Source of the DNA: Rhodovibrio sodomensis
GTDB lineage: Bacteria; Pseudomonadota; Alphaproteobacteria; Kiloniellales; Rhodovibrionaceae
Direction of reading: 5' to 3'
DNA: 64,000 nt
Assembly (NCBI RefSeq): GCF_016583645.1
Contig: NZ_NRRL01000006.1
Coordinates: forward strand, 54,414-118,413
Below are positions 49,483 through 60,410 of the stretch, piece after piece. The position numbers and the translations under genes are program-made. A model generated the notes under the pieces. It saw only the letters and a list, made by a program, of their open reading frames with translations. It made no database searches and was not told where the DNA came from. Numbering within the stretch: position 1 is the stretch's first letter; each line of letters opens with the position of its first letter.

Positions 49483-51171
49483 ATGACATCAAACCCTCCG
49501 TGCACCACGCCGGAGACCTTCCTCGCCGATCAGATCCCGCTACCGCTCTGGATCTATTCGGTCCAGCACAACGCGTTCCGGTGGGCGAACGATCCGGGGC
49601 TGCGGTTCTGGGGTGCTCCCGACCTCGAGACCTTCCGCGCGCGCGACCTCTCCGACATCCGCAGGGTCACGCGCGACCGGCTTCGGGTGATGTCCGAGCG
49701 CCTGCGCAAGCACGAACAGATCACCGAGATCTGGACCGTCTATCCCCGCGGTGTCCCGCGCACCGTCGACATGACGATCTGGCGGATCAACTGGGAGGGC
49801 GAAGTCTGCCTCGCGCTGATGGCGCTGCCGCGGATCGCCAGCGAGGGCGCGGAGGCCCTGAAGCAGCGCGACGACGTCCTCCGGGCGGTGGTCTCCTCGG
49901 CCGAGCGCCTCCTGACGGGCCGGTCCTGGGAGCGCGAGTGCCAGCGGATGCTGGGCACGGTCGGGCCCGCGGCCGGCGTCGACCGCTGCTACTTCTTCGA
50001 GGTCACGCCCGCCGCCGACGGCCATCGGCGCATCGCGAACCAGCGCTTCGAGTGGTGCGACGAGGGCATCGAGCCGCAGATAGACAGCCCCGACCTGCAG
50101 GGTATCGACCTTATCGAAGCCGGCTTCGACACCTGGGTCGACCGTTTCGAGCGGGGTCTGCCGCACGTGATCTCGGGCCCCGAGCAGATGGGTGCGGGCG
50201 AGCGCGAAATCCTGGAACCTCAGGACATCGAGGCGCTGTGCGTCCATCCGGTCTTGTCCGACGAGCAGCTCGCCGGCTTCATCGGCTTCGACATCGTTCG
50301 CGACGCGGACGAGCGTTCGTTTGCGGGCTGGTCGGCTCACCTAATCGACGCGCTCTCCGCGGCCGCGCACATGCTGGGGGCGGGGCTGAGCATGCGCTCA
50401 ACCCAGGCCCGGCTGGGCCAGGCGCTGGTCAACGCCCAGGAGGCGGCACAGGCGAAGTCCGCCTTCCTGGCGCAGATGAGCCACGAGCTCCGCACGCCGC
50501 TCAACGCGGTGATCGGCTTCGCCCAGGTCATGGAGCAGGGCTTATACGGCGAGATCCAACCGCCCTACAGCCGCTACGCGCGCGACATCCGACGCTCCGG
50601 CGAGCACCTGCTGGGTATCATATCCGACGTTCTCGATCTGGAGCGCGGCCAGAGCGGCCGGATCGCGCTCAACCTCCGGACGGTCGACCTCAAGGAGCAA
50701 ATCCTGCAACCGGCCGTGCGCCTCGTCTCCGAGCGCGCGCAGCGCCAGGACGTGTCGATTTCGATCAACGCAGACCTGGGCCTGCCGCAGGTCCACTGCG
50801 ACCCGCGCCGGCTCACGCGCGTGGTCGTCAATCTGCTCTCCAACGCGATCAAGTTCTCGCCCTATGGCGAGGTCATCACGCTCACCGCTCAACCGACCGG
50901 CAACGACGCTCTGGAGGTCTCGGTCACGGACCGTGGCCGCGGCATGTCAGAAGAGGAATGCCGCGAGGCTGTCGAGCCGTTCGTCCAGGTGGGCGCACGG
51001 CACGAGGCCCATCCCGAGGGCGTCGGCCTCGGTCTTGCGATCGCCCGCGAAATCGCCCGTCTGCACGACGGCGACATCCGGCTCGAAAGTGTCCGAGACC
51101 AGGGCACGACGGCGGTCTGCTGGATCCCCTTGCGTACCCGAGCACGCCGGGAAGAAGACCGCGCGGCCTGA
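49483..51171 (+). CDS. PAS-GAF sensor histidine kinase (562 aa)
   Basis: No membrane segments. A PAS-like domain (1-115; WIYSVQHNAFRWANDPGLRF) is followed by a GAF domain (125-285), then HisKA (QMSHELRTPLNAVIGF) and HATPase_c with N box (VVNLLSNAIKF), G1 (DRGRGMS) and G2 (GVGLGLAIAREIARLHDG). It senses an intracellular or diffusible signal and autophosphorylates. Its core is a close paralogue of the kinase at the left edge. No response regulator is linked. Start ATG 49483. Confidence 0.93.
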   Translation: MTSNPPCTTPETFLADQIPLPLWIYSVQHNAFRWANDPGLRFWGAPDLETFRARDLSDIRRVTRDRLRVMSERLRKHEQITEIWTVYPRGVPRTVDMTIWRINWEGEVCLALMALPRIASEGAEALKQRDDVLRAVVSSAERLLTGRSWERECQRMLGTVGPAAGVDRCYFFEVTPAADGHRRIANQRFEWCDEGIEPQIDSPDLQGIDLIEAGFDTWVDRFERGLPHVISGPEQMGAGEREILEPQDIEALCVHPVLSDEQLAGFIGFDIVRDADERSFAGWSAHLIDALSAAAHMLGAGLSMRSTQARLGQALVNAQEAAQAKSAFLAQMSHELRTPLNAVIGFAQVMEQGLYGEIQPPYSRYARDIRRSGEHLLGIISDVLDLERGQSGRIALNLRTVDLKEQILQPAVRLVSERAQRQDVSISINADLGLPQVHCDPRRLTRVVVNLLSNAIKFSPYGEVITLTAQPTGNDALEVSVTDRGRGMSEEECREAVEPFVQVGARHEAHPEGVGLGLAIAREIARLHDGDIRLESVRDQGTTAVCWIPLRTRARREEDRAA

Positions 51172-51312
51172 GCCGGCCGACGGCCTACTCCGGCCGCACG
51201 GCCGCCTCCGACGTCAACATCATCCCGTCACGCCAGGCCGTCCGGCCGGCCGTGCTGCCTGACCCCATTTCCTGGGCGAGAGCGCGCTTTGGTCGCGATG
51301 CCCGAGGAGTAA

Positions 51313-53394
<2,082 letters not shown>

Positions 53395-53415
53395 TCGTAT
53401 GAGCTGGAGGAGCCG

Positions 53416-53703
53416 ATGACCGCTCCACACCAATACACCTGGCAGCGCCACTCGCCCGGGCACTGGGTTCTCGTGCCCGCCGGCACCGGCGGGAATGCAA
53501 TCGCCATCGTCTCCCGACGCCCCCAAGGCGAGGTTCCGGTAAACCGGGCCTTCCCTCAGCCACGCTACCGCGCGGAGGTCCACGCCGGGCGACGTGCGAT
53601 CTGGGCTCTTGTCGGCTCGGTTCCTGCCGGCCGCAAGTGGGCCGAGCGCATGCTCGCCCATCATCCTGGCCCCGGCGTGCTCGACGCCTCGCGATCGGCG
53701 TGA
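53416..53703 (+). CDS. Hypothetical protein (95 aa)
   Basis: A small ORF 21 bp after ligA with an excellent CTGGAGGAGCCG ribosome site, so probably co-transcribed. The sequence is beta-rich (QRHSPGHWVLVPAGTGGNAI) with a short C-terminal helix. No family recognised. Confidence 0.6.
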   Translation: MTAPHQYTWQRHSPGHWVLVPAGTGGNAIAIVSRRPQGEVPVNRAFPQPRYRAEVHAGRRAIWALVGSVPAGRKWAERMLAHHPGPGVLDASRSA

Positions 53704-53793
53704 CCGGCCTTCCGGGCTGGCAACCTTCCGTCAACGCCGGAGCGTATAGACTCCCCTGTTCAGGGTCGGGTCCGGCCAAGCACGTGTGACGGG

Positions 53794-53807
53794 CCGCACG
53801 CGTGCGG
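53794..53807 (+). terminator. Palindrome after the ligA unit
   Basis: CCGCACGCGTGCGG is a 14-bp perfect palindrome in the 219-bp gap before the metallo-hydrolase gene. Possible terminator or operator; no T-run. Confidence 0.35.
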
Positions 53808-53922
53808 GGGCAAATCACCCATCCCGTTCGCGGAGCCGCCCCCACGTTCAAGCTATGGGACCGCCGGCAACCGGCCGGTTGGCCGCCGCGCAGGACATCG
53901 CCCGACCAGGGAGAGTGAAGGG

Positions 53923-54666
53923 ATGCAGCTGACCGTTCTTGGATGTGGTGACGCCTTCGGTAGCGGCGGCCGCAATCAGACCAGCTTTCACCTCAAGAGC
54001 CGCGGCGGGGAGATCCTGCTGGATTGCGGGGCCAACACCCTCGCGGCGATGGCGGCCTATGGCTGCGATCCCGAGGCGATCGACGCGATCGCGATCACGC
54101 ACCTGCACGGCGACCACATAGGTGGCCTGCCCTACTTCCTGCTGCACCAGCAATACGTGGCAGGCCGGACCCGTCAGCTCGACCTGATCGGTCCGAGCGA
54201 CCTGCCGCACACGCTGCCGCGCCTGGTTGAGCTGCTTTACTCCAACCTGCGGCAGGACTGGAACTTCCCGCTCCGATACAGCAGCTGGCAGTCGGGCGAT
54301 CCGCATCATTCAGCAGGGTTCACCTTGCGCGCCGAGCCTGTCGTGCACGGTATCGAGGCCTACGGGCTGCGCGCCGAGGCCGAAGGCGTCGTCCTTGCCT
54401 ACTCGGGCGATACCGAGTGGACCGACACGCTGCCGCGGCTCGCCGATGGCGCCGACCTGATGATCGTCGAGTGCCACGGCTATGCACAGGCCTGCCCCGG
54501 TCACCTGGATTACAAGACGCTGGTGGTACGACGCGACCAGCTCCCGGCCCGGTCGCTAGCGCTCACGCACCTCTCCGAAGAGGCCCTGGCGGCGGGCGAC
54601 CACATTGACTTGCCCGTCCTTCGGGATGGCCAGGTGTTCGATCTGTCGCGCGGCGCCGGTCGTTAG
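53923..54666 (+). CDS. Metallo-beta-lactamase-fold hydrolase (RNase Z-like)
   Basis: The 247-residue enzyme has the metal signature THLHGDHIGG (H60, H62, D64, H65), a leading GCGDAFGSGGRNQT loop, YSGDTEW with the bridging Asp, and a terminal Ser/Thr-His (LALTHLS). This is the RNase Z/phosphodiesterase-like branch, acting on phosphodiester or similar bonds. The substrate is not clear; it lacks the long exosite of true tRNase Z. GGGAGAGTGAAGGG precedes the ATG. Confidence 0.88.
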   Translation: MQLTVLGCGDAFGSGGRNQTSFHLKSRGGEILLDCGANTLAAMAAYGCDPEAIDAIAITHLHGDHIGGLPYFLLHQQYVAGRTRQLDLIGPSDLPHTLPRLVELLYSNLRQDWNFPLRYSSWQSGDPHHSAGFTLRAEPVVHGIEAYGLRAEAEGVVLAYSGDTEWTDTLPRLADGADLMIVECHGYAQACPGHLDYKTLVVRRDQLPARSLALTHLSEEALAAGDHIDLPVLRDGQVFDLSRGAGR

Positions 54667-54690
54667 TCACAGAACCGGCGAATGGTCACA

Positions 54691-54701
54691 CCCCCCCCCC
54701 C
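54691..54701. repeat. Poly-C tract (11 C)
   Basis: An unbroken run of eleven C residues in the gap between two convergent genes. Such tracts are unstable during replication and hard to sequence. Confidence 0.8.
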
Positions 54702-54719
54702 ACTTGCCTCAGGGAGCGT

Positions 54720-55208
54720 CTAACACGCACCGACCGGCGCGGCGACAAGCTCCCAATGGATCAGAGCCTCTCGCAGCCATAGCGCCAGAACATCCCCAAA
54801 ACCCCAGAACGCCGTTCCAACGCTGGTGGCGCCCGCCAGCCATGCGATCGCCTGCTGTTCTGATTCCGCGCCTACATGGATCGAGGACTCGAGCGCGCGT
54901 ATCCAGCGAGTCAGCCGCGTTGCGTCCATTGGTTCGCCAAGCTTCTGGGGTGCGCCATTACTCGCCGAACCGAGCATTTCCTCCTCATGCTCCCGCAGAT
55001 CTTCAAGCAGGGCGAGATGGAACTTCGGTTTCATCCAGATCGCCCCGAGTGCGATGATCACCCCCAGAGCACCACCCCTTCCTCCGTGCACCCATCCGCC
55101 TGGCCAGCTCGCGGCCAAAACGACTCCGGCCATCCCTGCAACGGTCACGACTGAGAAGAGTCCCAGGTATCGCCGACGCGCGATCGGATCGCCTCCACTC
55201 ACCGTCAT
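54720..55208 (-). CDS. Membrane protein, last gene of a minus-strand operon (162 aa)
   Basis: Two hydrophobic segments near residues 18-38 and 45-62 and a third near 130-150 suggest an anchored protein with a cytoplasmic acidic helix (LEDLREHEEEMLG). No family is recognised. ATG 55208 follows CGAGGG, 7 bp after the upstream stop; the longer frame to 55304 overlaps that gene. Confidence 0.6.
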   Translation of the reverse strand: MTVSGGDPIARRRYLGLFSVVTVAGMAGVVLAASWPGGWVHGGRGGALGVIIALGAIWMKPKFHLALLEDLREHEEEMLGSASNGAPQKLGEPMDATRLTRWIRALESSIHVGAESEQQAIAWLAGATSVGTAFWGFGDVLALWLREALIHWELVAAPVGAC

Positions 55209-55215
55209 GCCCTCG

Positions 55216-55752
55216 CTATGACGGCGATTGATCGAGCTCGGAATCTCGATCCGTCTCCGCGCCTTTCGGCTGGAGGACGCGCTCACGCACCGCATCGAGC
55301 ACACTCTGACGGATATCTTCCGTCATCTTCGCCACCATCATCCCGTGCACGATCTTTTCCCGTCGCACGACCAGGAGATAGGCAGCGAACGGCCACTCCC
55401 AGTCCCGCCTAACCTCCAGGCCTGCTGGAAGGCCGGGGATGTTCACGACCTGCAGGCTGTCGGGGTCTGGTGGTTTATCCCGGGTGAGCCGCGTCTTGAG
55501 GTCGTACGCGGCGCGCCAGGGACCGTAGGTTTCGCGCTGCCTGTGAAGCGTGCGGGCAACGGTGCGCCCATCCAGCAACTCACCAACGAGGAATCGAAGC
55601 TCAGCCCAGAAGACATCTCGGTCTGAGCTCCAGCAAAACTCATGAGCCGCGACATTTGAACGCCGGCGGATCCCTTCAACGAGATCGCGGTAGCGCTGTC
55701 GCCGCTTCGATCCCGACCCTTGTCGCCGGCCCGCCCCCACCATCCACTCCAC
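55216..55752 (-). CDS. Hypothetical protein (up to 178 aa)
   Basis: Middle gene of the three-gene minus operon. Basic N-terminal half (GSGSKRRQRYRDLVEGIRRR) and a mixed alpha/beta C-terminal half (DWEWPFAAYLLVVRREKIVHG). It may be a partial nuclease- or phage-type protein, but no motif is convincing. Start is either GTG 55752 or ATG 55743. GC content is below that of the flanking genes. Confidence 0.55.
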   Translation of the reverse strand: MEWMVGAGRRQGSGSKRRQRYRDLVEGIRRRSNVAAHEFCWSSDRDVFWAELRFLVGELLDGRTVARTLHRQRETYGPWRAAYDLKTRLTRDKPPDPDSLQVVNIPGLPAGLEVRRDWEWPFAAYLLVVRREKIVHGMMVAKMTEDIRQSVLDAVRERVLQPKGAETDRDSELDQSPS

Positions 55753-55760
55753 TCAACCGG

Positions 55761-55994
55761 CTAATTCTCGCGCGGGTCGCGCGCCAGGTCATCGAGCAAG
55801 GCGTTGACCTTCTCGCGCTCGGCAGCCTCATCCGCGATAGGGGTCCGTCCCTCGTGGAACTCCTGCGCGAGCAGTTGAAGTGCCTCACACAGCTTCGAGG
55901 AATAGGCCACCGGATCGAGGATCACCGCAGCTGTATCGGCCTTGGTGTGCCCCTGGGTCACCGGACCGGAATACTCCTGCCCATATTTGTTCAC
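55761..55994 (-). CDS. Small acidic protein, first gene of the minus operon (77 aa)
   Basis: GTG start behind GGGAGCTTGCC. The chain is acidic and helical (KVNALLDDLARDPREN), about the size of many antitoxins or immunity proteins. No DNA-binding motif is recognised. It ends 8 bp before the next gene's start. Confidence 0.55.
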   Translation of the reverse strand: MNKYGQEYSGPVTQGHTKADTAAVILDPVAYSSKLCEALQLLAQEFHEGRTPIADEAAEREKVNALLDDLARDPREN

Positions 55995-56203
55995 GGCAAG
56001 CTCCCTATAGACCTGGACTTAGCGTTCAAAGATACGACACCAGCTCCCGCGATGCAAATATCCCAAGCGTGCCGAAACCCTCCTGAACACACTTGCTGCA
56101 AGATTTGCCTTGGTCCTTCCTTCGACTGAGCGGGTTTGAAGAAAATTCCGTGGATGTGACTGGAAATACGGCTTTTTTGATCTCCTTACGCAATACCCCA
56201 GCC

Positions 56204-56235
56204 GGACCGGGTTCTGGTTCCGGTCCCATTTTCCC
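56204..56235 (+). terminator. Hairpin followed by CCCATTTTCCC motif
   Basis: Arms GGACCGG (56204-56210) and CCGGTCC (56220-56226), directly followed by CATTTTCCC. It lies about 45 bp before the next start, so it may be a terminator or a leader element; here the recurrent CCCATTTTCCC motif (56225-56235) overlaps the hairpin. Confidence 0.45.
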
Positions 56236-56280
56236 GTCACGACCAACGCCTGCGTCGCGCCCGGCACGAAAGGAAACCGC

Positions 56281-56847
56281 ATGGCCGCCAGATCGCTCGA
56301 CCACAAGGCCGCCGTCGCCGCCGCGATGGATATCGCCTTCTTCACCTGCCAGGACAAGCCGATGCCGTTCTGGCCCGAGAACCTTCACATCAGTGATGCC
56401 GACGCCGAAGACGCGCATGCGCCCTTCATGACCGAGGCCATGCTCTACGGGCTCCTCGGCAAGGAGGACGCGCGCTCGTTGCTCAATCGCTTCCGAACCC
56501 TGATGACCGCCCTGGGCTACCCGGAGGAGTCGCAGCACTGGCTGCTGAACGAGGCGTACGAAACCCGCGTGCGCACCACCTTCACCCTCAAGATCGAGCG
56601 CGGTCCCGCCTATGACACGCTCAAGCAGGCGATCCGCAACCAGGGATCGATCCTGAAGCACGCCGGCAGCCCCCGGATCGACGGCAGCGAGCTCGTTTTC
56701 AAGGAGATCACCCACGCGCAGGAGGCCGCCCTCAGACGGGCGATCCGCGTCACCGGGTACCCGCACGCCCCGAGCGTTCAGTGTCGGCGCTTCCTGACCA
56801 GCCGCGATCTGGCCGAACTCAACCAGGACGCCGCGCCCGAGCACTGA
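56281..56847 (+). CDS. Hypothetical protein (188 aa)
   Basis: CGAAAGGAAACCGC gives a strong ribosome site for ATG 56281. The protein is helical with mixed charge (EDARSLLNRFRTLMTALGYP; THAQEAALRRAIRVTGYP). No domain is recognised. It is followed by the GHKL-HExxH gene 109 bp later. Confidence 0.55.
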   Translation: MAARSLDHKAAVAAAMDIAFFTCQDKPMPFWPENLHISDADAEDAHAPFMTEAMLYGLLGKEDARSLLNRFRTLMTALGYPEESQHWLLNEAYETRVRTTFTLKIERGPAYDTLKQAIRNQGSILKHAGSPRIDGSELVFKEITHAQEAALRRAIRVTGYPHAPSVQCRRFLTSRDLAELNQDAAPEH

Positions 56848-56956
56848 TCCTGGGCGCGCCCGCGTTGGAACACTCTCGTGAAGGCCCCCCCCGAGGCGCG
56901 GTCACCGCGCGCCGCGCCCGGGCGACCGCCCGACGCCCATTTCATGGAATCACCGA

Positions 56957-58687
56957 ATGACCCAGCCCCGGCAGGAAACCCGCACCTTCGGCATGCACCC
57001 GAACCTCCTGATGGACGTCATCCGCAAGCAGGCCGGATCGATCTCCAAGGCCCTGCTCGAGGCCGTGATGAACTCGGGCGATGCGGGCGCCACCAGGTGC
57101 GAGATCGAGATCGACGCCGACCGCTTCTCGATCCGCGACGACGGCCGGGGATTCCAGAACGAGGCCGAGATCACCGCGCACTTCGAGACGTTCGGCACCC
57201 CGCATGAAGAGGGTGATGCCGTGTGGGGCCGATACCGGATGGGCCGCGGCCAGCTGATGAGCTTTGGCCGGAACAAGTGGGCCAGCAACGTCTTCCGCAT
57301 GGAGGTGGACGTCAAGAACCGCGGGCTCGACTACGACCTCCACGTGGTCGACGCCAAGCACGCGGTTGCGGGCTGCCAGATCGAGGTCGAGCTCTACGAG
57401 CCGCTGCTGCCGAGCGACCTCGACCGCACGCTCAGGGAGTTCAAGGACATGGCGGCCTGGGTGTCGATCCCGGTGATCGTCAACGGCAAGATCCTCTCGA
57501 CCGACCCCGCCACCGCGAGCTGGGACATCGTCGACGAGGACGCCTATATCCGGATCGCCTCAAGCCGGGCCACCCTCGACGTCTACAACCTCGGCGTCCT
57601 GGTCACGCGGATGCCCGCGCACACCTACGGCGTCGGCGGCGTCGTGGTCTCGCGCAAGCGCCTGGACGTGAACTTCGCCCGCAACGACGTGCAGCGTTCC
57701 TGCCCGGTGTTCCGGCGGATCGCCAAGCATCTGCAGGCCCACGCCAACCAGCAGAACGCCACCAAGGCCCGCCTGACCGACGCGGAGCGTCAGAACCTCG
57801 CCGACCAGGCGGTTGCCGGCGAGTTCGACCGGAAAACCCTTCCCGAGCTCAAGCTGATCACGGACGTCGCCGGCCGACAACACAAGATCTCGGTTCTCAA
57901 CCAGTTCAACAGCGGCTCGCCCGGGCGCTTCGGCAGCCAGGTCGTGATCGCCCCGCGCGGCGACCAGCTGGCCGAGACGGCCCAGCAACGCGGGCTATGC
58001 CTTGCGATCTCGCAGGAGACCCTGGAACGCTTCGACGCCGCCAACGGGAGGGAACTGCTCGAGCGCCTCGGCGCGGCCATGGATCGGGCCTGGGGGCATG
58101 GTTATTTCTCCAGGGGGTACGCGCAAATCCCCGTGGTCTCGCGGGACTCGCTCTCCGATGTCATCAGCGACAATCACGTCCTTCTGAAGGCGCGCGAGCT
58201 CAAGCCGACCGAGAAGCTGATGCTGGAGACGCTGACCTACAGCAACCACTACATCGCGAGTGCCGTGAGCCGCAGCCCGCTGGTCGCGCACAGCGGCATG
58301 CGCAAGCTGGTTCTTGGCGTTTCCGAGACGGCGCTCGCCTGGACCGACGGCAGCAGCTTCATCGCCTTCGACCGGACTTACGTCGCCCAGCAGATGAAGC
58401 GCGGGTACGCCGGCGCCTACCAGCTGGCGCTGACGCTGCTCCACGAGTACCTGCACGACAGCGCCGACACCGAGAGCCACATCCACGACCACGCCTTCTA
58501 CGAGGCGTACCACGAGCTCTCCGGCGACCACGACAGCGACCCCGTGGGCCGCGCGGCGGAAGCGATCGCCAAGCGGTTCGCGTTCGTGCTGCAGAAGGAG
58601 GGGCGCAAGCCGTCGAGCGCGTACCTCAAGACCACCGACCACAACGCCACAATCGAGCGCACGCGCGACCGGCTCGACCTGGATTGA
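56957..58687 (+). CDS. GHKL (Hsp90-like) ATPase fused to an HExxH zincin-like domain (576 aa)
   Basis: The N-terminal ~190 residues have the Bergerat fold: SKALLEAVMNSGDAGA (N box, Mg-binding Asn), FSIRDDGRGFQ (motif with Asp and GxG), and YRMGRGQLMSFGRNKW (lid glycines). A transducer-like beta/alpha region follows to about 260. Near the C-terminus is HEYLH (496-500) followed by H508, H510 and H512 in SHIHDHAFYEAYHEL, a zincin-style metal site. I know of no standard family with this exact pairing. The protein may be an ATP-gated protease or a DNA-repair/defence clamp. Start ATG 56957. Confidence 0.75.
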   Translation: MTQPRQETRTFGMHPNLLMDVIRKQAGSISKALLEAVMNSGDAGATRCEIEIDADRFSIRDDGRGFQNEAEITAHFETFGTPHEEGDAVWGRYRMGRGQLMSFGRNKWASNVFRMEVDVKNRGLDYDLHVVDAKHAVAGCQIEVELYEPLLPSDLDRTLREFKDMAAWVSIPVIVNGKILSTDPATASWDIVDEDAYIRIASSRATLDVYNLGVLVTRMPAHTYGVGGVVVSRKRLDVNFARNDVQRSCPVFRRIAKHLQAHANQQNATKARLTDAERQNLADQAVAGEFDRKTLPELKLITDVAGRQHKISVLNQFNSGSPGRFGSQVVIAPRGDQLAETAQQRGLCLAISQETLERFDAANGRELLERLGAAMDRAWGHGYFSRGYAQIPVVSRDSLSDVISDNHVLLKARELKPTEKLMLETLTYSNHYIASAVSRSPLVAHSGMRKLVLGVSETALAWTDGSSFIAFDRTYVAQQMKRGYAGAYQLALTLLHEYLHDSADTESHIHDHAFYEAYHELSGDHDSDPVGRAAEAIAKRFAFVLQKEGRKPSSAYLKTTDHNATIERTRDRLDLD

Positions 58688-58783
58688 CCGTTGCGCTCCG
58701 CGAGTCCGGTATTCGTGAGCTTTTTTACCGTTGATTAAAGGCTGTGCGGGCAGGCTCTCGTCGGTTCGAACGGGAGCCCCCGG

Positions 58784-59047
58784 ATGGTCGCCTCGAAAGC
58801 GGAACAGATCGTAGAGACGGTCGCCAGCGCACCGGCGCGGGCGGAGGTGCCAGCCCTGCTCGCCGAGCAGTTCGAGCGACATCATCGCCACATGATTGAG
58901 CTGGCCGCGAACCTGATACGGTCCGGCCTGCCCGAGGCGGAGGTCCGCCGCGTGATCCGGGCCGCGATGGACTCCTGGGAGGCCGAGCTCGTCGACACCA
59001 TCATCACCCTTGGCGGGGGCGACCAGGAATGCCGGACTGCAAGCTGA
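58784..59047 (+). CDS. Small helical protein overlapping the GGDEF gene (87 aa)
   Basis: CGGGAGCCCCCGG precedes the ATG. The chain is almost entirely helical (FERHHRHMIELAANLIRSGL; EVRRVIRAAMDSWEAELVDT). Its last 19 bases overlap the start of the GAF-GGDEF gene in another frame, so the two are translationally coupled and it may regulate the cyclase. Confidence 0.65.
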   Translation: MVASKAEQIVETVASAPARAEVPALLAEQFERHHRHMIELAANLIRSGLPEAEVRRVIRAAMDSWEAELVDTIITLGGGDQECRTAS

Positions 59048-60093
59048 CCGATGAGCAGGCGCGGCTCGCCGCGCTGCACCGCTATCAGATCGTCGACACC
59101 GGGCGCGAAGCGCCGTTCGACAAGATCACGGCCCTCGTGAAGAGCGTCCTGCGGGTGCCGATCGCCGCCGTTTCCCTGATCGACCTGGACCGCCAGTGGT
59201 TCAAGTCGATCCAGGGGCTCGACGCCAGCGAGACGTCACGGGACGTGGCCTTCTGCGCGCACACCATCCAGCAGCGGGCGCCCCTGGTTATCCCGGACGC
59301 GCGGCTCGACCCTCGCTTCGCGGCCAACCCCCTGGTTCAGACGCCACCCTTCATCCGTGCCTACATCGGCGCTCCGCTGGAGACCCCGGAAGGGTACAGC
59401 GTCGGCTCGCTGTGCGCGATCGATACCGAGCCGCGCATCTTCGACCAGCACCAGGCGGGGATCCTGCAGAGCTTCGCGCAGCTCGTCGTCGACGAGCTCG
59501 AACTGCGTCAGGTCGCCACCACAGATGCTCTGACGGGGCTGATGACCCGCCGCGGTCTCATGAGCGAGATCGATCAGGAGATCGGCCGGGCGCGGCACTA
59601 CGGCCGCCAGGCCGCTCTGGTCCTGTTCGACATCGATCACTTCAAGGCGATCAACGACACGCTCGGGCATCCGGCGGGTGACGCGGTGCTGCGCGCGGTC
59701 GCCCGCCAGTGTGCCGGCGACATCCGGATCGGCGACAGGATCGGCCGCATCGGTGGGGAGGAGTTCGCGCTTTTGCTGCCCGAAACCCCCATCGAAGGCG
59801 CGCAGGTGGCGGCCGAGCGCCACCGCGAGGCGATCGCCGGCCTCCAGGTGCCCTACCAGGACAGGTGCATCCGCGTCACTGCCAGCTTCGGGATCTGTCC
59901 GCTCGCCGGTCACATCGCGGACGCGCAGGGCTGGCTCGCGGAAGCGGACCAGGCCCTCTACGACGCCAAGCGCCGTGGCCGCAACCGCTGCTGCACCGCC
60001 CCGGCCTATCTGACCGGCCGCGAACGCCCCGCGCATGGAAGCGTCAGTTTCTCGGAAATCCCTGACATCCAAACGCTGGAGCGCGAGGCCTGA
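59029..60093 (+). CDS. GAF-GGDEF diguanylate cyclase (354 aa)
   Basis: An N-terminal GAF domain (about 20-160) with the family's FCAHTI..R.PLVIPDA..DPRF pattern is followed by a GGDEF domain (165-330): ALTGLMTRRGL, FDIDHFKAINDTLGHPAGD, active-site GGEEF (242-246). An inhibitory I-site RIGD (233-236) sits five residues before GGEEF, so the enzyme should be product-inhibited. It makes c-di-GMP in response to a soluble ligand. No EAL domain is present. Confidence 0.94.
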   Translation: MPDCKLTDEQARLAALHRYQIVDTGREAPFDKITALVKSVLRVPIAAVSLIDLDRQWFKSIQGLDASETSRDVAFCAHTIQQRAPLVIPDARLDPRFAANPLVQTPPFIRAYIGAPLETPEGYSVGSLCAIDTEPRIFDQHQAGILQSFAQLVVDELELRQVATTDALTGLMTRRGLMSEIDQEIGRARHYGRQAALVLFDIDHFKAINDTLGHPAGDAVLRAVARQCAGDIRIGDRIGRIGGEEFALLLPETPIEGAQVAAERHREAIAGLQVPYQDRCIRVTASFGICPLAGHIADAQGWLAEADQALYDAKRRGRNRCCTAPAYLTGRERPAHGSVSFSEIPDIQTLEREA

Positions 60094-60410
60094 TCCGCGC
60101 GCCGCGACTTTCCTGAAACGCTTATCTGGCCGGCGCCGCCCTCGCCTACCCGGCCGAGAAACCGCGTCCGCACGCCGGATTGGCGCACGGACGCGGTCCC
60201 ACTCGATAAGTCGTGCTCAACAGACGCGCTGTATGAGCGGCCTGCGGCGCCCGTGGCGCCGCATCGACCGCTTATCAGTCAACCGACCCGGCGTGAAGTG
60301 CGCCTGTGCGCCCGTGCCGCGCGGCCGACCGCGTGATCCTACGCCATATCCTGGTTGAGCGGCCTGGCCGCAATGCCGGGCTGCTGCCTCGAACGGCTGC
60401 AGGACCCGTC
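60094..60410. other. Intergenic region with two strong hairpins
   Basis: A ~317-bp gap with no convincing ORF. Hairpin one: ACCGCGTCCG (60161-60170) and CGGACGCGGT (60188-60197). Hairpin two: TGCGGCGCC (60243-60251) and GGCGCCGCA (60255-60263), 3-nt loop. They may end the GGDEF transcript or form a structured leader for the HNH gene. Confidence 0.5.
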
